A stretch of DNA of 64,000 nt from Janibacter sp. HTCC2649 (GTDB lineage: Bacteria; Actinomycetota; Actinomycetes; Actinomycetales; Dermatophilaceae), in assembly GCF_000152705.1 (NCBI RefSeq), contig NZ_CH672413.1, positions 558,001 to 622,000 on the forward strand, given 5' to 3'. Numbering within the stretch: position 1 is the first letter of the stretch; every line of letters starts with the position of its first letter. Shown here one piece after another: positions 1-7,553 of this stretch. A model generated the notes under the pieces. The model had not been told where the DNA came from. It saw nothing but the letters and a program-made list of their open reading frames with translations, and searched no databases. The position numbers and the translations under genes are program-made.

Positions 1-462
1 CCCGCAGGTCTTGGAGCCACAGGTGAAGTGCCCGAAGGCGTGACGGTCTTCACCGACGGGGTTCCGGCGGTGACCAACCTCGATCCCGAGCTGCTGGCTG
101 CCCTGCGTCGAGCGGCGACCGCAGGCAAGGCCCACGGACATGAGTTCGTCGTCAACAGCGGCTGGCGCTCGCCGGACCACCAGGCACAGCTCCTGCGAGA
201 GGCGATCTCGAAGTACGGCTCGGAGAGGGAGGCCGCTCGGTGGGTGGCCACGCCCGAGACCTCGGCCCACGTGGCGGGGGAGGCGGTGGACCTCGGGCCC
301 GCCGCGTCGGCGGGGTGGCTGGCCAGAAACGGTGCTCGCCACGGGCTCTGCCAGATCTACCGGACCGAGCCGTGGCACTTCGAGCTGCGTCCGGACGCCG
401 TCGATGACGGGTGTCCCAGGATGTATGCCGATCCGACGAAGGATCCGAGGATGCGGGGGTGA
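1..462 (+). CDS. M15 (VanY-type) D-Ala-D-Ala carboxypeptidase, 5' end outside window
   Basis: The reading frame is open to the first base of the window, so the N-terminus (probably a signal peptide or membrane anchor) is missing. The visible part has the hallmarks of the M15B/VanY peptidases: an SGWRS segment, the zinc-binding block SAHVAGEAVDLG (His and Asp ligands), and EPWHFE near the C-terminus with the catalytic Glu and third His ligand. The family trims the terminal D-Ala from peptidoglycan stem peptides outside the membrane. It lies 82 bp upstream of an mraY gene on the same strand, so both may act on lipid II metabolism or on resistance to lipid II-binding antibiotics; that link is inferred. 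A GTG at 28 is a possible internal start but is probably not the true one. Confidence 0.85.
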   Translation, partial: PAGLGATGEVPEGVTVFTDGVPAVTNLDPELLAALRRAATAGKAHGHEFVVNSGWRSPDHQAQLLREAISKYGSEREAARWVATPETSAHVAGEAVDLGPAASAGWLARNGARHGLCQIYRTEPWHFELRPDAVDDGCPRMYADPTKDPRMRG

Positions 463-544
463 GTCACGGGCGCGTGTCGATGCCCGGCTAGCGGGTGTGC
501 CTCCTCCAGACTTGCCTGCACATCGAACTTTCTCGGAGGGAATC

Positions 545-1630
545 ATGCGGGCCGTTGGGCTGAGCGGGGCCTTGGCCATGGCCTTCGCCCTCCTGGGGAC
601 CCGCGTCGCGATCGGGTGGTTCACCAAACACGGTTTTGGCCAGCCGATCCGGGTCGATGGCCCCACGACCCACCACGTCAAGCGTGGGACGCCCACCATG
701 GGCGGCGTCGTGATCGTCGTCGGTGCGACCGCGGCATACCTGATCGCGACGTTCCTGACGGGGGGTCGCCCGAGTGCCAGTGCGTGGCTGTTGCTGCTGT
801 TGTTTGCCGGGTGCGCAGTCATCGGCTTCCTGGACGACTTCATCAAGGTGTATCGGCAGCACAACCAAGGGCTGCGCAGTGGCGCCAAGATGGCTGGCCA
901 GACTTTCGTCGCGCTTGCGTTCGGGGTCCTGGCGACCCAGTTCTTCGCCGACGAGAGGGGAGTGACCCCGGCGTCCCAGTACATCTCCACGACGCACGAC
1001 TGGGGGGTCAAGCTGCCCTTGGTCGTGGTCCTGCTCGTGATCTGGTTCGTCGTCACCGCGACCTCCAACGGCGCCAACCTCACGGACGGTGCTGACGGGC
1101 TGCTCACGGGCATCAGTGCCATGATCTTTGGCGCCTACGCACTCGTGAACATCTGGCAGAGCAACCAGTTGTGCGGGTCTTCTCGACCCTCGCTGGTGGA
1201 GGCTCAGTGCTACGAGGTGCGCGACCCCCTGGACCTTGCGGTCTTCGCGATCGCGATCTCCGGGGCGTGTGCAGGATTCCTGTGGTGGAACGCCAAGCCG
1301 GCGCGAATCATCATGGGCGACGTCGGTTCCCTGGCCATCGGGGGAGCCCTCGCTGGCTTCGCGATCATGTCCCGCACCGAGCTGCTCATGGCGGTGATCG
1401 CCGGCGTCTTCGTCCTCGAGACGATGTCCGTGATGATTCAGGTCGGCTACTTCAAGGTGACCAAGCGGCTCACCGGCGAAGGACGCCGAGTCTTCCGGAT
1501 CGCTCCCATTCATCATCACTTCGAACATCTCGGTTGGGACGAGGTCAACGTCGTCATCCGCTTCTGGGTGATCGCCGGCGTCTTCGTCCTCGCAGGGCTG
1601 GGCCTGTTCTACACGGCCTGGCTCATCTGA
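545..1630 (+). CDS. mraY: Phospho-N-acetylmuramoyl-pentapeptide-transferase (MraY), standing alone
   Basis: The 361-residue product has the usual MraY length. It transfers phospho-MurNAc-pentapeptide from UDP to undecaprenyl phosphate at the inner membrane, making lipid I. Visible signatures are HVKRGTPTMGG near residue 40, the DDFIK pair at about 97-98, NLTDGADGLL at about 178-187 (canonical members have DGLDG, so Leu is replaced by Ala), the GDVGSLAIGG loop, and the HHHFE motif at 323-327. About ten hydrophobic segments are present. The ATG at 545 follows a strong GGAGGG ribosome site. mraY normally sits in the dcw cluster between murF and murD; here its neighbours are an M15 peptidase and the dif site, which suggests a paralog. 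Confidence 0.93.
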   Translation: MRAVGLSGALAMAFALLGTRVAIGWFTKHGFGQPIRVDGPTTHHVKRGTPTMGGVVIVVGATAAYLIATFLTGGRPSASAWLLLLLFAGCAVIGFLDDFIKVYRQHNQGLRSGAKMAGQTFVALAFGVLATQFFADERGVTPASQYISTTHDWGVKLPLVVVLLVIWFVVTATSNGANLTDGADGLLTGISAMIFGAYALVNIWQSNQLCGSSRPSLVEAQCYEVRDPLDLAVFAIAISGACAGFLWWNAKPARIIMGDVGSLAIGGALAGFAIMSRTELLMAVIAGVFVLETMSVMIQVGYFKVTKRLTGEGRRVFRIAPIHHHFEHLGWDEVNVVIRFWVIAGVFVLAGLGLFYTAWLI

Positions 1631-1698
1631 GGTGCTCGTTCGTGCAACGTGCAGGGGGGGGCGTTCCTGGGCCCCAGCTCCACCCCTTCTTTGCCTCT

Positions 1699-1726
1699 AC
1701 TTGACATAATGTTGATTATCGGCGTT
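1699..1726 (-). other. dif: dif-like XerC/XerD recombination site (chromosome terminus)
   Basis: Read on the minus strand, the 28 bp divide into AACGCCGATAA (XerC arm), TCAACA (6-bp centre) and TTATGTCAAGT (XerD arm). The XerD arm matches the E. coli arm TTATGTTAAAT at 9 of 11 positions, and the inner ATAA/TTAT symmetry and spacing are those of dif. It is an AT-rich island in an otherwise GC-rich intergenic stretch. Known role: XerCD recombine here to resolve chromosome dimers at the FtsK-active septum. The predominance of minus-strand genes to the right fits a terminus at this point. Confidence 0.85.
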
Positions 1727-1845
1727 ACACGAAGGCGTTGGAGACACCCGCCCTGCTGCGGAGCGCTTCGGACCACGTACTAGCTTTTGCGCCCTTCCCT
1801 GGCAGGGTTATGGTGTTGGGGATTGATGTCAACGGGGGCACAGAG

Positions 1846-2055
1846 ATGAGACAACTGACAGATCGACAGCGCGTGGTCCACCTCGCGCGCGCCAAGAAGC
1901 GCCTGCGGGATGCCCGGGCGATCCTCGCTCGGCTCGCAGAGGAAGACGCTGGAGACGAGGCGGGCGATGCGCGCTTGCTGCTCAAGCCGTTGGAACGGAT
2001 GGACCTGAGTGCAGGCTCTGACGAGGTCAGGGTGGCGACGAGCATCGAGTTGTGA
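1846..2055 (+). CDS. Small hypothetical protein
   Basis: A 69-residue, highly charged, probably helical protein beginning MRQLTDRQRVVHLARAKKR. I do not recognise a family. Codon third positions are GC-rich but less uniformly so than in neighbours. The ATG at 1846 is preceded by a weak CAGAG; an in-frame ATG at 1810 and a further upstream codon would lengthen it with less convincing sequence that runs towards the dif site. It may be a real small gene beside the terminus or a chance frame. There is no membrane segment or signal peptide. Confidence 0.4.
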   Translation: MRQLTDRQRVVHLARAKKRLRDARAILARLAEEDAGDEAGDARLLLKPLERMDLSAGSDEVRVATSIEL

Positions 2056-2152
2056 CTGCGACCACTCCCTGTTTGCCTGCTCATGGCCCATGCAGCGTGG
2101 GACCATCCAAATTCCGTTGCGCCCGCGTTGGCCCGCTCCGTACCGTGAGTGA

Positions 2153-2875
2153 ATGACCGCTCTGCTGCACGCTGTCCGGATCGACGCCCATGACGCACAG
2201 CGAGTCGCTCGGTTCTGGGGTGGCTTGCTCGGCTGGGACGTGATCGACGAGCCGGACGGTTCCGCCACGGTCAGCCCACAGGACGGCGCGACCTATCGCC
2301 TCACCGTTCAGCGGGCCGAGACCCCCAAGCCGGACCAGAACCGGATCCACTTCGACCTCACCAGCACATCGCAGGCGGCCATGGACGCCACCGTCGCTCG
2401 AGCCCTCGAACTGGGTGGCCAACACATCGACATCGGACAGACGCCTGACGACGGCCATGTCGTCCTCGCGGATCCCGAGGGCAACGAGCTCTGCGTCATC
2501 GAGCCCGGCAACAACTTCCTTGCCGACACCGGGGTCATCGGGGCGATCAACTGCGACGGGTCGCAGGCCGTCGGCTACTTCTGGAGCAAGGCGCTGGACT
2601 GGCCACTGGTGTGGGACCAGGACGAAGAAACAGCGATCCAGTCACCTGACGGCGGCTCCAAGATCACATGGAGCGGGCCACCGCTCATGCCCCGCAACGG
2701 TCGGGACCGACTGCACCTCGACCTGTCCGTCGCGAGCGGGACGGAGCTTGAGGCGGAGGCCCAACGGCTCGCCGCCCTGGGCGCCAGCCGCACCGACGAC
2801 TCCACCGGAACACCGGGGTCAATGACCTTGGTCGACCCTGACGGCAATGAGTTCCAGCTGCTGGTTCGCGCCTGA
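2153..2875 (+). CDS. VOC (glyoxalase-like) protein with two tandem domains
   Basis: A 240-residue cytosolic protein made of two vicinal-oxygen-chelate modules, each about 115-120 residues. Each half starts with a beta-strand and helix (HAVRIDAHDAQRVARFW; INCDGSQAVGYFWS) and ends with a DPEGNELCVIEP or DPDGNEFQLLVRA strand, the usual VOC closing motif. This matches the Glyoxalase_6-like subgroup common in actinobacteria, whose substrates are mostly unknown. The ATG at 2153 follows GTGAGTGA rather than a strong ribosome site. It is separated from helR downstream by 145 bp holding that gene's own regulatory region, so it is probably a single-gene unit. Confidence 0.85.
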   Translation: MTALLHAVRIDAHDAQRVARFWGGLLGWDVIDEPDGSATVSPQDGATYRLTVQRAETPKPDQNRIHFDLTSTSQAAMDATVARALELGGQHIDIGQTPDDGHVVLADPEGNELCVIEPGNNFLADTGVIGAINCDGSQAVGYFWSKALDWPLVWDQDEETAIQSPDGGSKITWSGPPLMPRNGRDRLHLDLSVASGTELEAEAQRLAALGASRTDDSTGTPGSMTLVDPDGNEFQLLVRA

Positions 2876-2931
2876 CTCCCCTGGGTACAAAAAGAGGAAG
2901 GCGCGCCTCACGCGTCCTTCCACTCCCAAGC

Positions 2932-2937
2932 TATAAC
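2932..2937 (+). promoter_or_regulatory. Candidate -10 element (TATAAC) for helR
   Basis: TATAAC at 2932-2937 is the best -10 hexamer in the 145 bp between the VOC gene and helR. A start 6-7 bp downstream would fall at the edge of the inverted repeat at 2943-2964. The -35 region is weak, as expected for a promoter that needs activation or derepression. Confidence 0.45.
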
Positions 2938-2942
2938 GCACA

Positions 2943-2964
2943 GGGGGCCTTGCCGCAAGCGGCA
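2943..2964 (-). promoter_or_regulatory. Rifamycin-associated element (RAE) upstream of helR
   Basis: The minus strand of 2945-2960 reads GCTTGCGGCAAGGCCC. As I recall the published consensus (a 19-bp imperfect inverted repeat, GGGGCTTGCGGCAAGGCCC), this covers its last 16 positions exactly. RAEs lie upstream of rifamycin-inactivating enzymes and HelR proteins in actinobacteria and drive rifamycin-induced transcription. Here the element sits about 57 bp before the helR start and just downstream of a TATAAC box, which is the expected arrangement. Confidence 0.8.
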
Positions 2965-3020
2965 GTTCGTGTCCAGAATTGACGGTCGTGGCCGGATGTT
3001 CTGGCCGATCGGAGCACTGA

Positions 3021-5177
3021 GTGAAGACCACGACCCCCCGCTTCTTCGACCTCCCCGAACGACTCTCCCCCAAGGCCGGTCCAGCGCTGATCGCCGCTGA
3101 TGAGAGCCATTTTGGCGCCATCGCGTTCAGCCTGGAACAGACCATTCGCGAACTCTCGGAGCGGCTGACAGCTGCCCGCAAGGCGCCCGGCGGCAAGGGT
3201 CAGGCCGCGATGGATCGCGACCTGGAGATCCACCGCCTCACCGGTCGATTGCGCACCCTGAGCCGCTATGGCGTCGACCTCTGTCTGGGCCACATCGTTG
3301 CTGACGATGACTTCGAGCCCATCTACATCGGGCGCCTGGGCCTCACCGACGCCGAGGGTTCCCGGCTCCTCGTCGACTGGCGCTCCCCCGCCGGTGAAGC
3401 CTTCTTCGGCGCGACCCACGCGAACCCCATGGGCCTTGCCAGTCGGCGCCGCTACCGCTGGCAGAACGGTCGGGTCACGGACTACTGGGACGAGGTGTTC
3501 ACGGCCCACGGCCTCGAGTCCAACGCCGCGCTCGATGACCAGTCGGCGTTCATTGCCAGCCTGGGCAACAACCGCTCCGAACGGATGCGCGACGTGCTCG
3601 GCACGATCCAGGCCGACCAGGACGCCATCGTGCGTGCGGGGTCCAAGGGGGCCCTCGTCGTCGACGGAGGTCCAGGCACGGGCAAGACGGTCGTCGCACT
3701 GCACCGGACGGCATACCTGCTGTATTCAGATCCGCGACTCGGCCACCGCAAGGGCGGGGTCCTCTTCGTTGGACCGCATCAGCCCTATCTGGCCTATGTC
3801 TCTGACGTCCTGCCCAGCCTCGGCGAGGAGGGAGTCCTGACGTGCACCATCCGTGACCTCGTACCCGAGGGCGTCAGTGCACCGATCGAGGCTGATGGCA
3901 CCGTTGCTCGGCTGAAGTCGACGGCCGCCATGGTCTCGGCGATCGAGCCCGCAGTCACGCTCTATGAAGAGCCCCCTCGCGACGGCATGACGGTTGAAAC
4001 GCACTGGGCGGAGGTCTGGCTCAGCCCCGAGGACTGGGCCCTGGCCTTCGACGCCGCCGCCCCCGGAACCCCGCACAACGAGGCGCGCGACGAGATCTGG
4101 GAGGAGCTCGTCGCAATCATCGTCGAGAAGCACGATGACGAGGAGGCCGGTGCCCCGCACGAGTTGCTGCGCAAGACCCTGCGGCAGAACGAGGACCTCC
4201 TCGAGACCTTCCACAGGGCCTGGCCGCTCATCGAGGCCACGCACCTCGTGAGCGACCTGTGGTCGGTTCCGGCCTACCTGCACCGATGTGCTCCGTGGCT
4301 CAGTCTTGAGCAGATCCGTTGCCTCCAGCGCGACGATGCACAGGCCTGGACGCTCTCGGACCTCCCCCTGCTCGATGCGGCACGACAACGCCTCGGTGAC
4401 CCCGAGGCCTCACGACGCAGGCGCCGACAGGAGGCCGCAGCAGAAGCAGAGCGAGAGCGGGTGGCCACCGTCATCGACGACCTCATCGCTGCCGATGACG
4501 ACGGCGAAGGGCTGGTGACGATGCTGCGGCACCCCGACATCCGGACGAACCTCGTCGACTCCGAGATCGTCCCGTCCGCCGCAGTCGACCAACTGGCCGG
4601 CAGGTTTGCGCACATCGTCGTCGATGAGGCTCAGGAGCTCACTGACGCAGAGTGGCAGATGCTCTTGTTGCGTTGCCCCTCACGCAGTTTCACGATCGTC
4701 GGCGACCGCGCGCAGGCACGCCACGGGTTCACCGAGTCCTGGGAGGAGCGCCTGGCTCGCGTCGGCCTCGACCGCGTGATCATGGCGTCGTTGAGCATCA
4801 ACTACCGAACGCCCGAAGAGGTCATGGCAGAGGCCGCTCCAGTGATTCGGGCAGCGATCCCGGACGCCAACGTCCCGACGTCCATCCGCAGCACGGGAGT
4901 TCCGGTCACCCATGCCTCGGTGTCAGACCGCGACACGATCCTCGGTGCGTGGCTGGCCGAACACGACGAGGGTGTCGCCTGCGTCATCGGCGATCCGAGC
5001 TTCGAGGCGACGGCGCGGGTGCACGCTCTCACGCCGGAGCTCTCCAAGGGCCTTGAGTTCGACCTCGTCGTCCTCGTCGACCCCGAGACGTTCGGTGCCG
5101 GGATCGAGGGAGCGGTCGACCGCTACGTCGCGATGACCAGGGCGACCCAGCGGCTCGTCATCCTCACGAGCCGCTGA
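3021..5177 (+). CDS. helR: HelD-family RNA polymerase recycling ATPase, HelR type
   Basis: A 718-residue superfamily 1 ATPase. The N-terminal 160 residues hold a helical arm (FSLEQTIRELSERLTAARK) typical of HelD proteins, which reach into the RNA polymerase channels. Walker A GGPGTGKT is at 216-223, Walker B VVDEAQEL around 535, and the late motif MTRATQRLVIL is at the C-terminus. DNA-helicase features of UvrD are otherwise not conserved. HelD proteins release stalled RNA polymerase; the HelR subgroup displaces rifamycins from polymerase and gives tolerance. The RAE just upstream supports HelR rather than a generic helicase. Start GTG 3021 has GGAG at 3011-3014. It is monocistronic: a convergent gene ends 52 bp downstream. 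Confidence 0.88.
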   Translation: MKTTTPRFFDLPERLSPKAGPALIAADESHFGAIAFSLEQTIRELSERLTAARKAPGGKGQAAMDRDLEIHRLTGRLRTLSRYGVDLCLGHIVADDDFEPIYIGRLGLTDAEGSRLLVDWRSPAGEAFFGATHANPMGLASRRRYRWQNGRVTDYWDEVFTAHGLESNAALDDQSAFIASLGNNRSERMRDVLGTIQADQDAIVRAGSKGALVVDGGPGTGKTVVALHRTAYLLYSDPRLGHRKGGVLFVGPHQPYLAYVSDVLPSLGEEGVLTCTIRDLVPEGVSAPIEADGTVARLKSTAAMVSAIEPAVTLYEEPPRDGMTVETHWAEVWLSPEDWALAFDAAAPGTPHNEARDEIWEELVAIIVEKHDDEEAGAPHELLRKTLRQNEDLLETFHRAWPLIEATHLVSDLWSVPAYLHRCAPWLSLEQIRCLQRDDAQAWTLSDLPLLDAARQRLGDPEASRRRRRQEAAAEAERERVATVIDDLIAADDDGEGLVTMLRHPDIRTNLVDSEIVPSAAVDQLAGRFAHIVVDEAQELTDAEWQMLLLRCPSRSFTIVGDRAQARHGFTESWEERLARVGLDRVIMASLSINYRTPEEVMAEAAPVIRAAIPDANVPTSIRSTGVPVTHASVSDRDTILGAWLAEHDEGVACVIGDPSFEATARVHALTPELSKGLEFDLVVLVDPETFGAGIEGAVDRYVAMTRATQRLVILTSR

Positions 5178-5228
5178 GTCGCTCAGCCATTGGGCAGCTG
5201 GATCGCACATCCGGCAGGATCCGCGAGT

Positions 5229-5639
5229 TCAGGAAGCCTGGTTGATGCGGACGTGGTTGCCAGCGGGGTCACGGAACGCGCAGTCACGCACTCCCCACGG
5301 CTGGTCGGTGGGCTCCTGCGTCACCTCGGCCCCGCTGGCCTGAACCGCGTCGAAGGTCTCGCCGAGGTGTGGCGTCGTCAGCACGATCGTGGCGTAGGTC
5401 CCCTTGGCCATCATCTCGGCGATGGTGCTGCGTTCCTCCTCGGTGATGCCCGGGTCGGCCGCCGGCGGGCTGAGCACGATCGAGGGAGCCGTGGTTCCGG
5501 CCGGTGCGACGGTGATCCAGCGCATCGTGCCCTGGCCCACGTCGGTCAGGACGTCGAAACCCAGGACGTCGCGATAGAACGCGAGCGACGCCTCTGGGTC
5601 GGTGTGCGGAAGGAACGTGTGGTGAATGGTGATGTCCAT
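5229..5639 (-). CDS. VOC family (glyoxalase/bleomycin resistance-like) protein
   Basis: A 136-residue single-domain VOC protein: HTFLPHTDPEASLAFYRDVLGF at the N-terminus and CAFRDPAGNHVRINQ at the end, with the segment WITVAPAG between. It matches proteins annotated as extradiol-dioxygenase or glyoxalase-like whose substrates are undefined. It follows the AraC-type regulator with a 10-bp gap on the same strand, so the two form a regulator-enzyme operon. This pairing is common in actinobacteria and suggests the regulator controls, or responds to a ligand of, the VOC enzyme. The start ATG at 5639 is well placed for the gap. Confidence 0.85.
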   Translation of the reverse strand: MDITIHHTFLPHTDPEASLAFYRDVLGFDVLTDVGQGTMRWITVAPAGTTAPSIVLSPPAADPGITEEERSTIAEMMAKGTYATIVLTTPHLGETFDAVQASGAEVTQEPTDQPWGVRDCAFRDPAGNHVRINQAS

Positions 5640-5649
5640 GCCGCAGACG

Positions 5650-6156
5650 CTAGTTGGGCGGCGCCGACGGTGCTTCTCGATTCCTGATCGGTCTCGTGAC
5701 AGCCCTGGTGACGCAGGAGGGCAACTCGCCGGCGGACTCCTGCGCCATGGCCCGATAGGTGCTGGGCGGCATACCCACGAGCTCGGTGAACCTGGTGCTG
5801 AACGTTCCCAGGGAGGAGAACCCCACGGTGAAACAGACATCGGTGACGCTGAGGTCCCCTCGTCGAAAGAGCGCCATGGCCCGCTCGATCCGACGGGTCA
5901 TCAGGTAGCTGTAGGGCGACTCGCCGTAGGCCGCCCTGAAGGATCGACTGAGGTGCCCGGACGACATGTGTACGTCCTGCGCGAGGGCGTCGACGTTGAG
6001 CGGCAGCGCGAACTCCCGGTCCATCCGATCGCGAACGCGCCGGAGCAGCACGAGGTCGCGCAACCTGTCCTCGGACGCCGAATTCCCGCTCACACCGGCG
6101 ATCCTGCTACGGACCACTCCTTTGGCGCACCCACTCCCCCATGGCCAGTGCCCCAC
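5650..6156 (-). CDS. AraC-family transcriptional regulator (DNA-binding domain only)
   Basis: A 168-residue protein consisting almost entirely of the AraC double helix-turn-helix: LNVDALAQDVHMSSGHLSRSFR is the first helix-turn-helix region, and the second is followed by the hallmark VGFSSLGTFSTRFTELVG and MPPSTYR. No ligand-binding domain is present, so it resembles short MarA/SoxS-like or Ada-like regulators that accompany VOC genes. The GTG at 6156 is the upstream limit; a GTG near 6117 (VVRSRIAG) may be the real start because the first dozen residues look non-conserved. It is divergent from the GNAT gene, leaving a short shared promoter region of about 20-60 bp. Confidence 0.85.
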   Translation of the reverse strand: MGHWPWGSGCAKGVVRSRIAGVSGNSASEDRLRDLVLLRRVRDRMDREFALPLNVDALAQDVHMSSGHLSRSFRAAYGESPYSYLMTRRIERAMALFRRGDLSVTDVCFTVGFSSLGTFSTRFTELVGMPPSTYRAMAQESAGELPSCVTRAVTRPIRNREAPSAPPN

Positions 6157-6176
6157 GAGGGCGCTAGCCTCAGTGA

Positions 6177-6638
6177 ATGGGAACGAGCTTCTCAGCCTCC
6201 ACCAACGACGAATTCCGTTGTGCGGCAGACCTGTTGGTGGACTTCAACACGGAGTATGGCGACCCGTCACCCGAACCAAAGTGGCTCGCAGGTCACCTCT
6301 CCGAACTGGTGGACAACGGCGACACGAGCGTCCTGCTCACGGGCGAGCCGGCCATCGGCCTGGCGATCCTGAGATTCCGCACCGCGACGTGGGCGGCCGA
6401 GAAGGAGGCCTATCTCGCAGAGTTCTACGTCGCTCCCGACCACAGGGGCCACGGCATCGGACGCCAGTTCCTCACCGAGGTCCTCGAGCACGCCCGTGAA
6501 CGCGGAGCCACCTATGTCGACCTCAACACCTCGGAGGACGACGAAGCCGCGCGCCACCTCTACGAGGACTTCGGCTTCAACTGCCATGAGGGACGCGCCG
6601 ACGGCCCGCTGGCCATCTACTACGAACTGGATCTGTGA
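6177..6638 (+). CDS. GNAT-family N-acetyltransferase
   Basis: A 153-residue GNAT protein. The acetyl-CoA pyrophosphate loop is visible as RGHGIG within YVAPDHRGHGIGRQFL, preceded by the beta-4 strand AYLAEFYV. The segment DEAARHLYEDFGF near the C-terminus is the usual helix-4/beta-6 region. Substrate is unknown; similar proteins acetylate aminoglycosides, amines or ribosomal protein N-termini. It is read divergently from the AraC/VOC operon. The 130 bp downstream hold the guanidine-III riboswitch of the next gene, so it is not expected to be cotranscribed without passing through that element. Confidence 0.82.
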   Translation: MGTSFSASTNDEFRCAADLLVDFNTEYGDPSPEPKWLAGHLSELVDNGDTSVLLTGEPAIGLAILRFRTATWAAEKEAYLAEFYVAPDHRGHGIGRQFLTEVLEHARERGATYVDLNTSEDDEAARHLYEDFGFNCHEGRADGPLAIYYELDL

Positions 6639-6710
6639 CGCCCGTCCTGCACGAACTTGCCCGCCACTCCCTCGTGTGAGACCTTCGGGTCAGAGCCTGG
6701 GACCAGGCTT

Positions 6711-6753
6711 CCGGACGAGGGGCGCCGTACCCGGCACGCGACAAGACGGCCCG
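6711..6753 (+). promoter_or_regulatory. Guanidine-III riboswitch (ykkC-III class)
   Basis: The stretch contains CCGGACGAGG (6711-6720), GCGCCGTACCCGG (6722-6734) and ACAAGACGGC (6741-6750) in this order. These are the conserved blocks of the guanidine-III pseudoknot aptamer as known from Thermobifida fusca, with only small length differences in the linker. The ribosome site AGGAG at 6755-6759 follows directly, so folding of the aptamer can mask or release it: guanidine binding is expected to turn translation on. The downstream gene is an SMR exporter of the guanidine (Gdx) subgroup, the best-known client of this class. Confidence 0.92.
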
Positions 6754-6768
6754 CAGGAGTGTCTCGTC

Positions 6769-7083
6769 ATGTCGTGGATCGTTCTCCTTCTCTCCGGTGT
6801 CCTGGAAGCCGTGTGGGCCACCGCGCTCGGTCGCTCCGAAGGTCTCAGCCGCCTGTGGCCCAGCGTCACCTTCGGCACGGCCCTCGCCCTGAGCATGGTC
6901 GGCCTCGCCTTCGCGATGCGCGACCTTCCGGTCGGGACGGCGTATGCCGTGTGGGTCGGCATTGGTGCCGTCCTCACCGTCGGCTACGCGATGGTCACGG
7001 GCCAGGAGCCGACTTCAGCGCTGCGTCTGGTGCTCGTCGGGATGATCGTCGCGGGCGTCGTGGGCCTCAAGCTGACGCACTGA
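6769..7083 (+). CDS. gdx: SMR-family guanidinium exporter (Gdx/SugE type)
   Basis: A 104-residue, four-helix small multidrug resistance protein. Gdx features are visible: Glu-13 in SGVLEAVWATALG, the membrane-embedded proton/guanidinium site, and GTAYAVWVGIGAVLT in helix 3. These place it in the SugE/Gdx branch, which exports guanidinium in exchange for two protons, rather than the EmrE multidrug branch. The guanidine-III riboswitch immediately upstream confirms the substrate by context. The ATG at 6769 is set by the AGGAG at 6755-6759. Its 3' end overlaps the convergent SSB-like gene by 17 bp. Confidence 0.93.
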   Translation: MSWIVLLLSGVLEAVWATALGRSEGLSRLWPSVTFGTALALSMVGLAFAMRDLPVGTAYAVWVGIGAVLTVGYAMVTGQEPTSALRLVLVGMIVAGVVGLKLTH

Positions 7084-7411
7084 CCCGACGACGCGACAGC
7101 TTCGTCACCTCGACCTCGTAGCGGCTCGCCGCACCACCCGGAGTGCGGAAGAAGCGACGCCGCAGGGCCCCAGTGACATGCACCTGGTCACCATCGGCCA
7201 GCCGCCCGGCCGACCGGCGCGCGGCCGCCGACCAGCAAGCCAGGTCGATGGTGTCCACCGGCCCTCCCGTCGGCCGCGCCACGACGAGTCGCAGCGTCAC
7301 CAGCTGATCGCCGCTGGGCAGCTCGCGCAGCTCGGGCTCGCCGCTGACTCGCCCGGACAGTTCGACAGTGTTGACCGACGTCTCCGTCGCGTCAGCGGCC
7401 TTGCTCGCCAT
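7067..7411 (-). CDS. Single-stranded DNA-binding protein-like (OB-fold) protein
   Basis: A 114-residue protein with one OB fold of the SSB family: TVELSGRVSGEPELRELPSGDQLVTLRLVVARP followed by DTIDLACWSAAARRSAGRLADGDQVHVTGALRRRFF, split here by a short linker. It lacks the long Gly-rich tail and acidic C-terminal tip of the main SSB (it ends SRRRVSASA), so it is probably an accessory SSB rather than the replicative one. Start ATG 7411. The region 7412-7553, between it and the GH92 stop codon, shows no recognisable element. Its role (competence, repair) cannot be told from the sequence. Confidence 0.75.
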   Translation of the reverse strand: MASKAADATETSVNTVELSGRVSGEPELRELPSGDQLVTLRLVVARPTGGPVDTIDLACWSAAARRSAGRLADGDQVHVTGALRRRFFRTPGGAASRYEVEVTKLSRRRVSASA

Positions 7412-7553
7412 GTTGGACTCCCTCTTCACGCCGCACGCGGCACCAATGTCTGGTGCCAGCGTGCGTGGGCGCCCTCGCGGGCCGCCAGTCCCGGCGGGTG
7501 ATCTGTGGACAACGATCCACCCGATCACCCGCCTGTGGACAACAGCCACCGAC

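Noticed and set aside
1701-1726. TTGACA at 1701-1706 as a -35 promoter element
   Set aside because: It is part of the XerD arm of the dif site (minus-strand TTATGTCAAGT), no proper -10 follows at 17 bp, and the downstream small gene starts far away.
3021-5177. UvrD/Rep-type DNA helicase
   Set aside because: The helical N-terminal arm and spacing of motifs fit HelD proteins, and the RAE upstream fits HelR.
7412-7553. Possible small RNA or promoter between the SSB-like gene and the GH92 gene
   Set aside because: No palindrome, -10/-35 pair or conserved motif could be recognised.
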